NCBI GenBank assembly: GCA_039039985.1
Contig: JBCCOV010000253.1
Location: 1 to 6,240 of the forward strand
Direction of reading: 5' to 3'
Length of the DNA: 6,240 bases
Origin: JBCBWG01 sp039039985
GTDB taxonomy: Bacteria; Pseudomonadota; Alphaproteobacteria; Rhizobiales; Hyphomicrobiaceae
Below are positions 1 to 5,937 of this stretch, piece after piece; the first letter of the stretch is position 1, and each line of letters begins with the position of its first letter. The position numbers and the translations under genes are program-made. The notes beneath the pieces were generated by a model, which worked only from the letters and a program-made list of their open reading frames with translations, did not search any database and had not been told where the DNA came from.

Positions 1-1
1 C

Positions 2-334
2 CTGCTGGCACCTCTTGCGCTCGCAATCGACCAGCCCTGGACGATGGATCTGCCCTCGCTCGAAGTCGTCGCTGCGGTGGTCGGTCTCGCCATTCCGTCG
101 ACGGCAATCGCCTATCTGGTGTTCTTCCACATCGCCTCGGTGTCCGGCACCGCCAATGTGATGCTTGTGACGCTCTTGATCCCGGTCAGTGCTGTCGCCC
201 TTGGAACGCTGGTCCTGGACGAAATCCTGCTTCCGCGACACATCTTGGGAGGCTTGATCATCGGTTCGGCCCTGATCGTGATCGATGGCCGCGCCCTCAG
301 CTGGTTCCAGCTCGGACGACGAGCCAGCCGTTGA
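2..334 (+). CDS. DMT/EamA-family transporter, C-terminal fragment (5' end outside the window)
   Basis: The frame is open from the window edge (first full codon at 2) to a TGA at 332-334, giving the last 110 residues of a membrane protein. About four hydrophobic segments are visible, including AAVVGLAIPSTAIAYLVFF, NVMLVTLLIPVSAVALGTLV and HILGGLIIGSALIVI. The spacing, with a polar DEILLPR stretch between the last two helices, matches the end of the second EamA repeat, where the family usually has an acidic E/DxxxxxxxxG turn before the final helix. It should sit in the inner membrane and move small metabolites or drugs; the substrate cannot be told. A start at the ATG at 44 would remove part of a helix, so the true start lies upstream of the window. 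The next gene encodes the same superfamily 112 bp downstream, so the two may be adjacent paralogues, but they are clearly different proteins. Confidence 0.85.
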   Translation: MLAPLALAIDQPWTMDLPSLEVVAAVVGLAIPSTAIAYLVFFHIASVSGTANVMLVTLLIPVSAVALGTLVLDEILLPRHILGGLIIGSALIVIDGRALSWFQLGRRASR

Positions 335-349
335 TGCTTTTTGTCCGAG
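311..349 (+). repeat. 7-bp inverted repeat spanning the stop codon of the first transporter gene
   Basis: CTCGGAC (311-317) and GTCCGAG (343-349) are perfect reverse complements separated by 25 nt that include the TGA stop and a short T run (338-342). The outer CAG (308-310) and CTG (352-354) could extend the pairing with a two-base bulge. The T run lies in the loop rather than after the stem, so this is not a standard intrinsic terminator. It may be a weak 3'-end structure or coincidence. Confidence 0.25.
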
Positions 350-446
350 GACTGTCGTGATAGGACGCGCATGTGCGCGCGATTGTGATGTGCGCCGCGA
401 CGTGGAACCATTCCTCGCTGCTTGTTGATCGTCATCGGAGGCCGCC
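335..446. other. Intergenic gap between the two DMT genes
   Basis: These 112 bp hold a compact GC hairpin, CGCGC-ATGT-GCGCG (366-379), with no T run after it, and the Shine-Dalgarno GGAGG (437-441) of the next gene. I found no convincing -35/-10 pair. The gap is wide enough for a promoter, so co-transcription of the two transporters is uncertain. Confidence 0.4.
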
Positions 447-1370
447 ATGGCCGACACCGTTGCTGCGCCTGCCCGTCAAAACGTGCCTCGGGCGATGTTG
501 TGGATGCTCGTGGCGTTGGCCTCGTTTTCCACTGTGGCCGTTGCCGGCCGGGAAGCGGCATCAGCGATGGCGGCTGCGTTCAATCGCGACACGGCGTTGA
601 TGAGCGATACGCTCCAGCTCATGTTGATCCGCAGCGTTGTTGGACTGATTTGCGTGACGATTGCGATATCCTTCACCCAGCGGGGTTTCGGCCTTCTGTC
701 CCCCAGGCATCTCCCGTTCCACGGGTTGCGCAATGTGGTGCATTTCGGCGCGCAGTTCAGTTGGTTGCACGCGCTGACACTGATCCCGCTTGCCCAGTTG
801 TTTGCCATCGAGTTCACGACGCCGCTCTGGGTTGCGGCATTGGCGCCGTTGTTTCTGAAGGAGCGCCTGACGCTGACGCGCATGCTCGCGGCAGGCCTCG
901 GTTTTGTCGGCGTTTTGACGATCGTCCAGCCCGGAATAAGCGGTATCGGCCTCGGAAGCCTGCTGGCATTGCTCGCAGCGCTTGGGTTCGCCAGCTCAAT
1001 GATCGTGACCAAGACCCTGACCCGGCACGAGACCGCGCTTGCGATCCTGTTTCATATGTCGTGGATGCAAACCATCATGGCCGGCGTTCTGGCGGCACCC
1101 TGGTTGGCGCTCCCCGATCCGACCTTCTTGTTCTGGGCCGTGATTGTCGGATTTTGTGGTTTGACCGCGCACTATGGGCTGGCGCGTGCGTTTGCGGAGG
1201 CGGACGCCATGATCGTGGCGCCGATGGACTTTGTCCGGCTACCGTTGATCGGTGTCGTTGGTGCTGTTCTCTACGGTGAGACGATTGAGATGGCCGTCTT
1301 GATCGGGGGCATCATCGTGGTGTGCGGCAACATCATCAATCTGCTCGGCGAACGGCGCCGCGCGCGCTGA
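447..1370 (+). CDS. DMT/EamA-family membrane transporter
   Basis: This 307-residue protein has the usual length and about ten hydrophobic helices of the drug/metabolite transporter superfamily (two EamA repeats, roughly residues 16-160 and 170-300). The end of the first repeat is typical: a helix containing PLAQLFAIEFTTPLWVAALA followed by the charged turn FLKERLTLTRM and then LAAGLGFVGVLTIVQPG. The second repeat mirrors it near the end with YGETIEMAVLIGGIIVVCGN. The start at 447 is supported by GGAGG at 437-441 with a 5-nt spacer. The N-terminal segment before the first helix is short and polar, with no cleavable signal peptide. It should be an inner-membrane uptake or efflux carrier of a small organic molecule; members of this superfamily carry S-adenosylmethionine, riboflavin, amino acids and other substrates, and the sequence does not say which. 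It converges on the RND exporter with 18 bp between stop codons. Confidence 0.9.
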   Translation: MADTVAAPARQNVPRAMLWMLVALASFSTVAVAGREAASAMAAAFNRDTALMSDTLQLMLIRSVVGLICVTIAISFTQRGFGLLSPRHLPFHGLRNVVHFGAQFSWLHALTLIPLAQLFAIEFTTPLWVAALAPLFLKERLTLTRMLAAGLGFVGVLTIVQPGISGIGLGSLLALLAALGFASSMIVTKTLTRHETALAILFHMSWMQTIMAGVLAAPWLALPDPTFLFWAVIVGFCGLTAHYGLARAFAEADAMIVAPMDFVRLPLIGVVGAVLYGETIEMAVLIGGIIVVCGNIINLLGERRRAR

Positions 1371-1407
1371 TCCGCTTTATCGGCAACGCTACGACGGCGC
1401 GCGCGCC
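1354..1407. terminator. GC-rich inverted repeat at the convergent gene junction (possible bidirectional terminator)
   Basis: GGCGCCGCGCGCGC (1354-1367), at the end of the transporter gene, can pair with the self-complementary GGCGCGCGCGCC (1396-1407), at the end of the exporter gene, forming about 11 bp with one bulged base around a loop of about 30 nt. Both arms are inside coding sequence, and no T run follows on either strand. Simple GC repetition in Arg/Ala codons could produce the same pattern, so the terminator role is a weak inference. Confidence 0.25.
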
Positions 1408-3758
1408 AGATCGGTCTCACCGGGCTGACCAACCGGTCGGGCCGGCCAAAATCCGCGATAGACCGCAATGGCAGCGGGTAGAATGACCAGCTGGCCGACC
1501 AGGGACGCCGACAGGCACACGGCGGTCAGCAACCCGAACTGCCGCAATGATGGCAAGTCGGACAACACCGTGACCCCAAGCCCCAGCGCCAAGACGATCG
1601 TCGTCAGAACAACGGCCGGGCCGATGTGCTGCATTGTTGCTCGGAGAACAACCCGCACGTTTTGATTGCGCAACTCGGGCCGGCCTTCTTCGATCAGAAA
1701 GCGATTGATGAAGTGGATGGTCGAGTCGATTGCCAACGCGAACGCGACGGTGATTGCGATAATCGACGCGAATTGAAGCCCCGTGCCACCCAGCCAAAGA
1801 AGCGTGCCGGTTGCGTAAATCGGAAACAGCGACGGCAGGATGCTTGTGACGCCCGCGAGCATGGAGCGCAGCGCAATGCCAAGAAAGATGAAGATCACGA
1901 ACATGTCGCCCAGCAGCCCCCAGTTGAGCTCGCCGATCAGTTTGGCGGAGTTGCGGGCGGCAATCGCTGGCAGACCCGTTACGGAGATTTCGTAATCCGG
2001 GTTGGCCCGCCGCACAGGCTCGAGTGCATTGTCAATGGTTTCGACAACCGGCAGGATCTCACTCGCGTCGATGTCGGGCAGCCGCCCTGTTACGAGAACG
2101 GCCTTGCCGTCCTCGGCAACGAACCGGCGCACAAGATGGGTCGGTAAGATGCCGACGTATTTCTTCATGGTCTCGGCGTCGGCTTCGCCGGCTTCTTCAA
2201 GCCAACGCCGCAGGCTCTCAAGCGACCAGACATTACCGAGGCCCGCAGTCTTCTCAAGGACCGCATGAGCAGCGCCAATGACCGCGATGGACTTCTCGTC
2301 GAACAGCGACTGGTCGCCCCGCCATTCAATCATGACGTGGACGGGATTGGCACCGGTCAGCTTTTTGTCGAGCCGGTCCGTCGCAGCCAGGGCCTGCTCC
2401 TTATCCGGCACCTGGTCTGCCAATCTGTACTGCGGCTCCAACGTTGCATAGGCAGCGCCAGTTATCAGCACGGCGGCAACGCCCACTCCGAGCCAAACAG
2501 CCGGTCTCGCTGAGACCGTATCGACAATGCCGATGGTGGCCCTTTGAACGGCGCCGATTCCCGTGTCGTCTTCGCGCTGGTCGGGGTCAGCCGTGCCCTG
2601 CTCTTCCCACCGGAGCGCGAAGTACGCCAACGTCGGTACGACCACGGCGACGGCAAGATAGGAGATCGCGACGGCGAGGATCGCGGCCTGGCCGAACGTC
2701 CGAATCAGTGCCGATTCCGCAAGAGAGAACGACAGCAGCGCCAATGAGGCGTTCATCGCGGTCAGAAGACAGGCTGGCGCGACCTCTCGGACCGCATTCT
2801 TGGCGGCGCTCAGACGATCATCGCCGCGGCGGATATCGCGGCGGATCGCCATCACCAAATGCATGGAGTCTGAAAACCCGGACACCAGGATAAGCGGCGT
2901 CAGCACGTTGATGAACAGATTGAGCCGATAATCCAGCCCACCGATGACGCCGAGCGTCCAGAGGATCCCGACCGTCGGGCCAGCAACAGCCAGCAGCGTC
3001 AGCGACAGCTTGCGAAAGAAGAACAGCGCCACGGCCAGCCCAAGCAACAGGCCAAGGCCGTTGTAAATGATGCGATCGCGCGAAACCGCATTGCGGATCT
3101 CGCGCTGCATAACCGGTGCGCCCGTGAGTTTGACGGTAAGGTCTGAACCCTCCAGCATCTTCTGGAGCGTCGTTTCGATCGTACCAATAACGGCGTCCGT
3201 GCCCTGTTCCCGGACGATTTCGCGATCCAGCGCCATCACGATCAAAGCGAGACGCCCGTCCTCAGACAGGAACTTGCCTTTGACGATTTCGTTCTCACGC
3301 AGATTCTTGATGATTGCATCGTACGCCGCCCCCGTTGGCAGAGCGTCCGGTACAATTGGGGCCGCATATCCCGAAGCATCGGGACGACCGCGCGCAGAAA
3401 GCATCGACACCAAGCCGTCGACACCGTCGGTTAGTTGAAGCTCGATGACGGCTTCCGTCAGGGCCAGAATGCCCTTTCGCGACAGAAGATTGTCCCCTTC
3501 CACAACGGCCAGAACATCGAATTCGCTGGATGGAAAGCGGCGGTCAATCGCCTCGTACTGGCGGAATTCCTTTGTATTGGTCCGAAACAACTCCGACAGC
3601 GAGTCATCAACTTGCAGCCGCGAGACGCCGAGAACGGCCAGCACGGAAATCAGCGCAATGATCGCCAGGGACACACGCGGGGCGGCTAACGCGATCAAGC
3701 CCAAGCGTTCCAGTCCGAATGTGAGTCGGAAACGGCGGGTCTCGGTCTCGTCGTGCAT
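1389..3758 (-). CDS. RND-superfamily (MMPL/SSD-type) exporter
   Basis: The 789-residue product has the duplicated plan of the RND/MMPL 'predicted exporter' group. Each half has one helix, a large periplasmic loop of roughly 180 residues, then a bundle of five helices. Helix 1 is near residues 21-43, loop 1 about 50-228, bundle 1 about 230-383, helix 7 about 420-438, loop 2 about 440-606 and bundle 2 about 610-768. Bundle 1 has GFSDSMH (294-300) and bundle 2 has ALAIDSTIHF (674-683). These are equivalent positions where an in-membrane Asp followed by an aromatic or His is typical of proton-driven MMPL and sterol-sensing-domain proteins. Asp297 and Asp678 are thus candidate proton-relay residues. 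Relatives export lipids, hopanoids or other hydrophobic compounds; no periplasmic adaptor or outer-membrane channel gene is present here, which fits the stand-alone type. The start at 3758 has GAAGG (3763-3767 on the complement) four bases upstream. It is divergent from the TusA-like gene, and its leader contains a 15-bp tandem repeat that may be regulatory. The substrate is unknown. Confidence 0.9.
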   Translation of the reverse strand: MHDETETRRFRLTFGLERLGLIALAAPRVSLAIIALISVLAVLGVSRLQVDDSLSELFRTNTKEFRQYEAIDRRFPSSEFDVLAVVEGDNLLSRKGILALTEAVIELQLTDGVDGLVSMLSARGRPDASGYAAPIVPDALPTGAAYDAIIKNLRENEIVKGKFLSEDGRLALIVMALDREIVREQGTDAVIGTIETTLQKMLEGSDLTVKLTGAPVMQREIRNAVSRDRIIYNGLGLLLGLAVALFFFRKLSLTLLAVAGPTVGILWTLGVIGGLDYRLNLFINVLTPLILVSGFSDSMHLVMAIRRDIRRGDDRLSAAKNAVREVAPACLLTAMNASLALLSFSLAESALIRTFGQAAILAVAISYLAVAVVVPTLAYFALRWEEQGTADPDQREDDTGIGAVQRATIGIVDTVSARPAVWLGVGVAAVLITGAAYATLEPQYRLADQVPDKEQALAATDRLDKKLTGANPVHVMIEWRGDQSLFDEKSIAVIGAAHAVLEKTAGLGNVWSLESLRRWLEEAGEADAETMKKYVGILPTHLVRRFVAEDGKAVLVTGRLPDIDASEILPVVETIDNALEPVRRANPDYEISVTGLPAIAARNSAKLIGELNWGLLGDMFVIFIFLGIALRSMLAGVTSILPSLFPIYATGTLLWLGGTGLQFASIIAITVAFALAIDSTIHFINRFLIEEGRPELRNQNVRVVLRATMQHIGPAVVLTTIVLALGLGVTVLSDLPSLRQFGLLTAVCLSASLVGQLVILPAAIAVYRGFWPARPVGQPGETDLARAPS

Positions 3759-3766
3759 TGGTCCTT

Positions 3767-3796
3767 CACAAGTTCTGCGACCACAAGTTCTGCGAC
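3767..3796. repeat. Perfect 15-bp direct tandem repeat upstream of the RND exporter
   Basis: CACAAGTTCTGCGAC occurs twice with no gap, at 3767-3781 and 3782-3796. In the exporter's direction the unit reads GTCGCAGAACTTGTG, and the proximal copy ends at the edge of the Shine-Dalgarno sequence, so both copies lie about 9-38 bases before the start codon. The core ACAAGTTCT contains the palindrome AAGTT (centred on G) and recurs at 3841-3849. Such tandem sites can be operators; a replication-slippage duplication is the alternative. Confidence 0.75.
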
Positions 3797-3835
3797 TCAG
3801 GCGGGAGCGCGCGTGACCTTGCCCGTATCGCGATC

Positions 3836-3854
3836 AGCATACAAGTTCTATGCT
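3836..3854. promoter_or_regulatory. 19-bp near-palindrome containing a third copy of the repeat core (operator candidate)
   Basis: AGCATACAAGTTCTATGCT is symmetric about G3845 apart from a C/C mismatch at 3842 and 3848: the arms AGCATA and TATGCT match perfectly, and the inner AA/TT also match. It embeds ACAAGTTCT, the same nine bases found in both units of the nearby tandem repeat. A palindrome of this size between divergent genes is typical of a dimeric repressor or activator site. I do not recognise the regulator. Confidence 0.45.
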
Positions 3855-3892
3855 CGAAAGTTAAAAAGGTATCGGAGTTTCAGAACTGTAGC

Positions 3893-3898
3893 CATAAT
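3893..3898 (+). promoter_or_regulatory. Possible -10 box for the TusA-like gene
   Basis: CATAAT differs from the sigma-70 consensus TATAAT at the first base only and would place transcription start near 3905, leaving a leader of about 54 nt. The corresponding -35 position is poor (about TATCGG at 3870-3875), so an activator or another sigma factor would be needed, or the box is fortuitous. Confidence 0.25.
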
Positions 3899-3958
3899 GC
3901 TGCTGGTGCACCTGGACGTTTCTCGGCGCAAAATCAATCCCGAATGTGGATCGTATTG

Positions 3959-4195
3959 ATGGCGGATAGAGTGGTCGACGCGCGACATTTGAGCTGTCCA
4001 CTGCCGACACTGAAGGTAAAACAGGCGCTTCGCAGCATGGATTCCGGCGATACTGTGGAGGTTCACGCAACGGATCCCCGTACTTTGGACGAGTTGAAGG
4101 CGTTCGCGGCCGCCCGCGATCATGAGATTCTCTCACACGCGGTCACCGACGGCGTCCTCGTCCTGGTTCTCAAAAAAGGCACACCACCTGCCTAA
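3959..4195 (+). CDS. TusA/SirA-family sulfur-carrier-like protein
   Basis: From the ATG at 3959 this encodes 78 residues, the normal length for the TusA (SirA-like) fold. The signature DARHLSCPLPTLKVKQAL (residues 7-24) contains the family CPxP motif, with Cys13 as the residue that carries persulfide sulfur in TusA. It is followed by the expected acidic strand (SGDTVEVHATDP) and a C-terminal strand (GVLVLVLKKG). TusA proteins are small cytoplasmic sulfur-transfer proteins that pass sulfur from cysteine desulfurases or sulfur oxidation enzymes to tRNA thiolation, molybdenum cofactor or dissimilatory pathways. Many paralogues have unknown partners, and none of the known ones (dsrE, tusBCD, rhodanese) is visible here. 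An in-frame ATG at 3944 is possible, but the later start is preceded by a GTGGA (3946-3950) at a usable distance and fits family N-termini better. The downstream secreted-protein gene follows after 36 bp on the same strand, so the two are probably co-transcribed. Confidence 0.85.
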   Translation: MADRVVDARHLSCPLPTLKVKQALRSMDSGDTVEVHATDPRTLDELKAFAAARDHEILSHAVTDGVLVLVLKKGTPPA

Positions 4196-4231
4196 AGACC
4201 ACCGGACCATGAGACATCGACAGGGATCGAC

Positions 4232-5200
4232 ATGCGTAATGTGCTCAATTTGTTCATCCACCCGTTGAGGGCGTGGCTTTTCGTTTTGGCGCTTGGGCTG
4301 GGTTGGGTTGGTCCGGCGATCGCAGACGTCCTGCAGGCGCCTGGAAGCCGGGTTCGGCTCGATCTGCCCGACGGGTTCGCGCCGGCAAAACGCTTTACGG
4401 GCTTTGAGCATACCTCAGGCGCTTCGGTTGTTATTCTGGAAGCACCGGGGTTTGCGTATGCGAAAATGGCACCGGGCCTCACGGCGTCAAACCTGAAGAC
4501 GCGTGGCGTGGTGGATGTGACCGCCATGAACCTCAAACGCGGTGACACGCATGTCGCGCTGGAAGGACTCCAGCAAACTCCGCTCGGTACGTTCCAGAAG
4601 CTGATCTTGCTCGTCAGCACAGACGCCGCGACCGCACTCATCTCAGCGAACCTGCCGGTTCCGGCGGGTGCCAAGGTGTCTCCCCTGGCGGACGGCGTAC
4701 GTCGCGCTTTCGCCTCGGCGGAGATCGCTGCGAAGCCCGCGGAAAACAAGCTGGCATTTCAGATCAGCTATGTCGGTCCGTTCAAGCGGGTTGAGGGTTT
4801 TGTCGGAGCCGGTGCGATTTTCAATGCTTCTGGGACGTTGCCCCGCACGAAACTGAAGACGGCAAGCACCTCGTTCATTGCCAGTCAGTCTTACGACCGC
4901 AGCGTGACGCGCGTCGATGATGCCCTGGTTGAGCGTATGGTCAAAAGCCTCGGTCGCGGCCACACGGATCTGACCTTCGCCAAGGGTGAACCCGTGACAA
5001 TTGATGGCTTGAATGGCCAGATTCATCGCATTTCCGCGGTTTGGACGCAGTCCGGCGAGAAGATCGAAATGTTGCATGTCGTCCTGTTTGATCCGGCCGG
5101 CGGCTATTTTCGGATGGTCGGCACAACGCCAGCCACGGACGGGGCGCGCATCATGCCGGAATTCCGCAAAATGGCTGAAAGTTTCAAGCGGGCGCGCTGA
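4232..5200 (+). CDS. Secreted/periplasmic protein of unknown function
   Basis: The 322-residue product begins with a clear Sec signal peptide: basic N-terminus, hydrophobic core LFVLALGLGWVG (residues 16-27) and an AIA cleavage site after residue 31, giving a mature protein of about 291 residues with no further membrane helix. The start is supported by AGGGA (4222-4226), five bases upstream. The mature part seems to have two related halves. The first starts with SRVRLDLPDGFAPAKRFTGF, an opening seen in small beta-rich PsbP/Mog1-like domains, and each half ends in a strand-rich region followed by a helix (ADGVRRAFASAEI, 153-165, and MPEFRKMAESFKRA, 308-321). The two-domain reading is my inference from pattern, not a recognised family match. 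There are no cysteines and no catalytic motif that I can identify, which suggests a binding or structural role. It lies 36 bp after the TusA-like gene and is probably in its operon; a tRNA promoter starts 7 bp after its stop. Confidence 0.8.
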   Translation: MRNVLNLFIHPLRAWLFVLALGLGWVGPAIADVLQAPGSRVRLDLPDGFAPAKRFTGFEHTSGASVVILEAPGFAYAKMAPGLTASNLKTRGVVDVTAMNLKRGDTHVALEGLQQTPLGTFQKLILLVSTDAATALISANLPVPAGAKVSPLADGVRRAFASAEIAAKPAENKLAFQISYVGPFKRVEGFVGAGAIFNASGTLPRTKLKTASTSFIASQSYDRSVTRVDDALVERMVKSLGRGHTDLTFAKGEPVTIDGLNGQIHRISAVWTQSGEKIEMLHVVLFDPAGGYFRMVGTTPATDGARIMPEFRKMAESFKRAR

Positions 5201-5207
5201 TCTGGGC

Positions 5208-5237
5208 TTGACAACCGGCAGCCTCGGCAGCGATACG
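5208..5237 (+). promoter_or_regulatory. Sigma-70 promoter for the tRNA-Val gene
   Basis: A perfect TTGACA -35 box (5208-5213) is followed after 18 bp by GATACG (5232-5237), a weak -10 box with three matches to consensus. Transcription would start near 5243-5245, just before the mature tRNA 5' end at 5252, as expected for a short tRNA leader. It lies right after the stop of the secreted-protein gene. Confidence 0.55.
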
Positions 5238-5251
5238 CTCCGACCTCTTAC

Positions 5252-5326
5252 GGGCGGTTAGCTCAGCGGTAGAGCACACGCTTCACACGCGTGGGGTCAC
5301 TGGTTCAATCCCAGTACCGCCCACCA
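5252..5326 (+). tRNA. tRNA-Val (anticodon CAC)
   Basis: All arms of the cloverleaf can be paired by eye. The acceptor stem is GGGCGGT (5252-5258) with ACCGCCC (5316-5322), seven perfect pairs. The D stem is GCTC (5261-5264) with GAGC (5272-5275). The anticodon stem is CACGC (5277-5281) with GCGTG (5289-5293), around the loop TTCACAC. This puts CAC at the anticodon (5284-5286), which reads the valine codon GUG. The T arm is ACTGG-TTCAATC-CCAGT (5299-5315). The terminal ACCA is encoded (5323-5326). The gene is 75 nt including CCA, with a short variable region of five bases. It is intact and no duplicate 3' end, as left by an integrated element, is present in the window. Confidence 0.96.
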
Positions 5327-5328
5327 TT

Positions 5329-5353
5329 CTACCCATCGCAGAGATGTGGGCAG
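5329..5353. terminator. Small hairpin between tRNA-Val and the sigma factor gene
   Basis: CTACCCA (5329-5335) pairs with TGGGCAG (5347-5353). On the minus-strand RNA all seven positions pair (one G-U); on the plus strand there is one A-C mismatch. It lies just past the 3' ends of both converging genes, where terminators are expected, but there is no T run on either side, so it is a weak candidate. Confidence 0.25.
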
Positions 5354-5361
5354 GATCGGTG

Positions 5362-5937
5362 TCAGCCCGGTGCCCTCCCCTTGGAACAGCACCCGGGCTC
5401 ACACGGTGCCTCGCCCGACACGTCGCGCGGGTGCGTCGCCAGCGATGCACAGCACCCGATCAGCGCCTCAGCCAGCCGCCGTCGCGCGCGTTGCACGCGT
5501 GACTTGGCACCCGGCACCGACACGGACCACATGGCTGCCAGGTCAGCAAACGACAGCCCGTCTAAGTCCTTCAGCCGAACCGCGTCGGAGTCAGCGGGCC
5601 TGAGAAGGTGGAGCATGGGTGCGATGCAGTCTGCGAAACTCAGCAGCGGATCTATGGGGTCGTGGCCGGCCGGAACGTTTGCGGCTTCCGCCCAGTCGTC
5701 TTCGGGTGCGCGGCGCTGGGCGCCACGCAGTTGGTCGATTGCCGCATTGGCCGCAATTTGCTTCAGCCATGCATCGAACCGGTCCGGCTGTTCCAGCATA
5801 TGGATGCGCCGCAACGCCCGCTCGATGGCGGACTGAACGACGTCGTCCACGTCATCAATTGCAACGCCGCGCCGTCTGACAACGGCCCGCAGTCCGTCAA
5901 CGGCATCGGCCCAGCGCGCATCCGGGATCACATTCAT
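5362..5937 (-). CDS. SigZ-type ECF RNA polymerase sigma factor with cysteine tail
   Basis: The product directs RNA polymerase to specific promoters. Counting from the start at 5937 (191 residues), region 2 spans about 12-78, with DDVDDVVQSAIERALRRI and the core PDRFDAWLKQIAANAAIDQLR. Region 4 spans about 98-158, with the helix-turn-helix DGLSFADLAAMWSVSVPGAK followed by SRVQRARRRL. The CxxPM before region 4 (Cys104) and the LxxCC just after it (Cys162, Cys163) recall the SigZ group of ECF factors. The tail (159-191) then adds CEPGCC (179-184), so five cysteines cluster in the last 33 residues. An ATG at 5946 would add three residues; I prefer 5937 because it overlaps the upstream stop as ATGA, implying translational coupling, and GGA lies nine bases before it. 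No anti-sigma gene follows: transcription runs into a tRNA. The signal could be sensed by the tail itself or by the coupled Cys-rich partner. The sigma factor assignment is firm; the sensing role is inferred. Confidence 0.88.
   Translation of the reverse strand: MNVIPDARWADAVDGLRAVVRRRGVAIDDVDDVVQSAIERALRRIHMLEQPDRFDAWLKQIAANAAIDQLRGAQRRAPEDDWAEAANVPAGHDPIDPLLSFADCIAPMLHLLRPADSDAVRLKDLDGLSFADLAAMWSVSVPGAKSRVQRARRRLAEALIGCCASLATHPRDVSGEAPCEPGCCSKGRAPG

Larger units (their letters stand above)
3759..3958. promoter_or_regulatory. Divergent control region between the RND exporter and the TusA-like gene
   Basis: This 200-bp stretch between opposing start codons must hold promoters for both sides. 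It contains the tandem repeat and near-palindrome listed separately, both toward the exporter. A locally AT-rich patch (about 3840-3900) is a likely promoter zone. On the plus strand CATAAT (3893-3898) matches five of six bases of a sigma-70 -10 box, but no good -35 box lies 16-18 bp upstream. I could not assign a promoter for the exporter. The TusA frame stays open back to a TTG at 3758, but nothing there resembles protein. Confidence 0.5.

Noticed and set aside
338..342. T run after the first transporter gene as an intrinsic terminator
   Set aside because: The run falls inside the loop of the only nearby inverted repeat rather than directly after a GC-rich stem.
476..1012. 178-codon minus-strand open frame antisense to the second DMT transporter
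   Set aside because: It is a mirror-frame shadow with low-complexity composition and no ribosome binding site or domain.
422..1279. 285-codon plus-strand open frame overlapping the second DMT transporter
   Set aside because: It is an out-of-frame shadow in GC-rich DNA. Its translation is rich in Arg, Cys and Pro with no domain, while the 447-1370 frame gives a clear membrane protein with a good ribosome binding site.
1626..2147. 173-codon plus-strand open frame antisense to the RND exporter
   Set aside because: The translation is highly charged and featureless, as expected opposite transmembrane coding sequence.
2444..2893. 149-codon plus-strand frame rich in Arg and Ser opposite the exporter, looking like a basic peptide
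   Set aside because: The Arg/Ser/Pro bias is the usual by-product of reading GC-rich coding DNA in the wrong frame. The exporter frame through this stretch is continuous and conserved in character.
3758..3958. In-frame N-terminal extension of the TusA-like protein back to a TTG at 3758
   Set aside because: The extension has no resemblance to the family, contains the repeat and the probable promoter DNA, and would nearly double the normal 78-residue length.
4192..4749. 185-codon minus-strand open frame antisense to the secreted protein
   Set aside because: Its composition is Ser/Ala/Arg rich with no motif. The sense frame has a signal peptide, a Shine-Dalgarno site and operon context.
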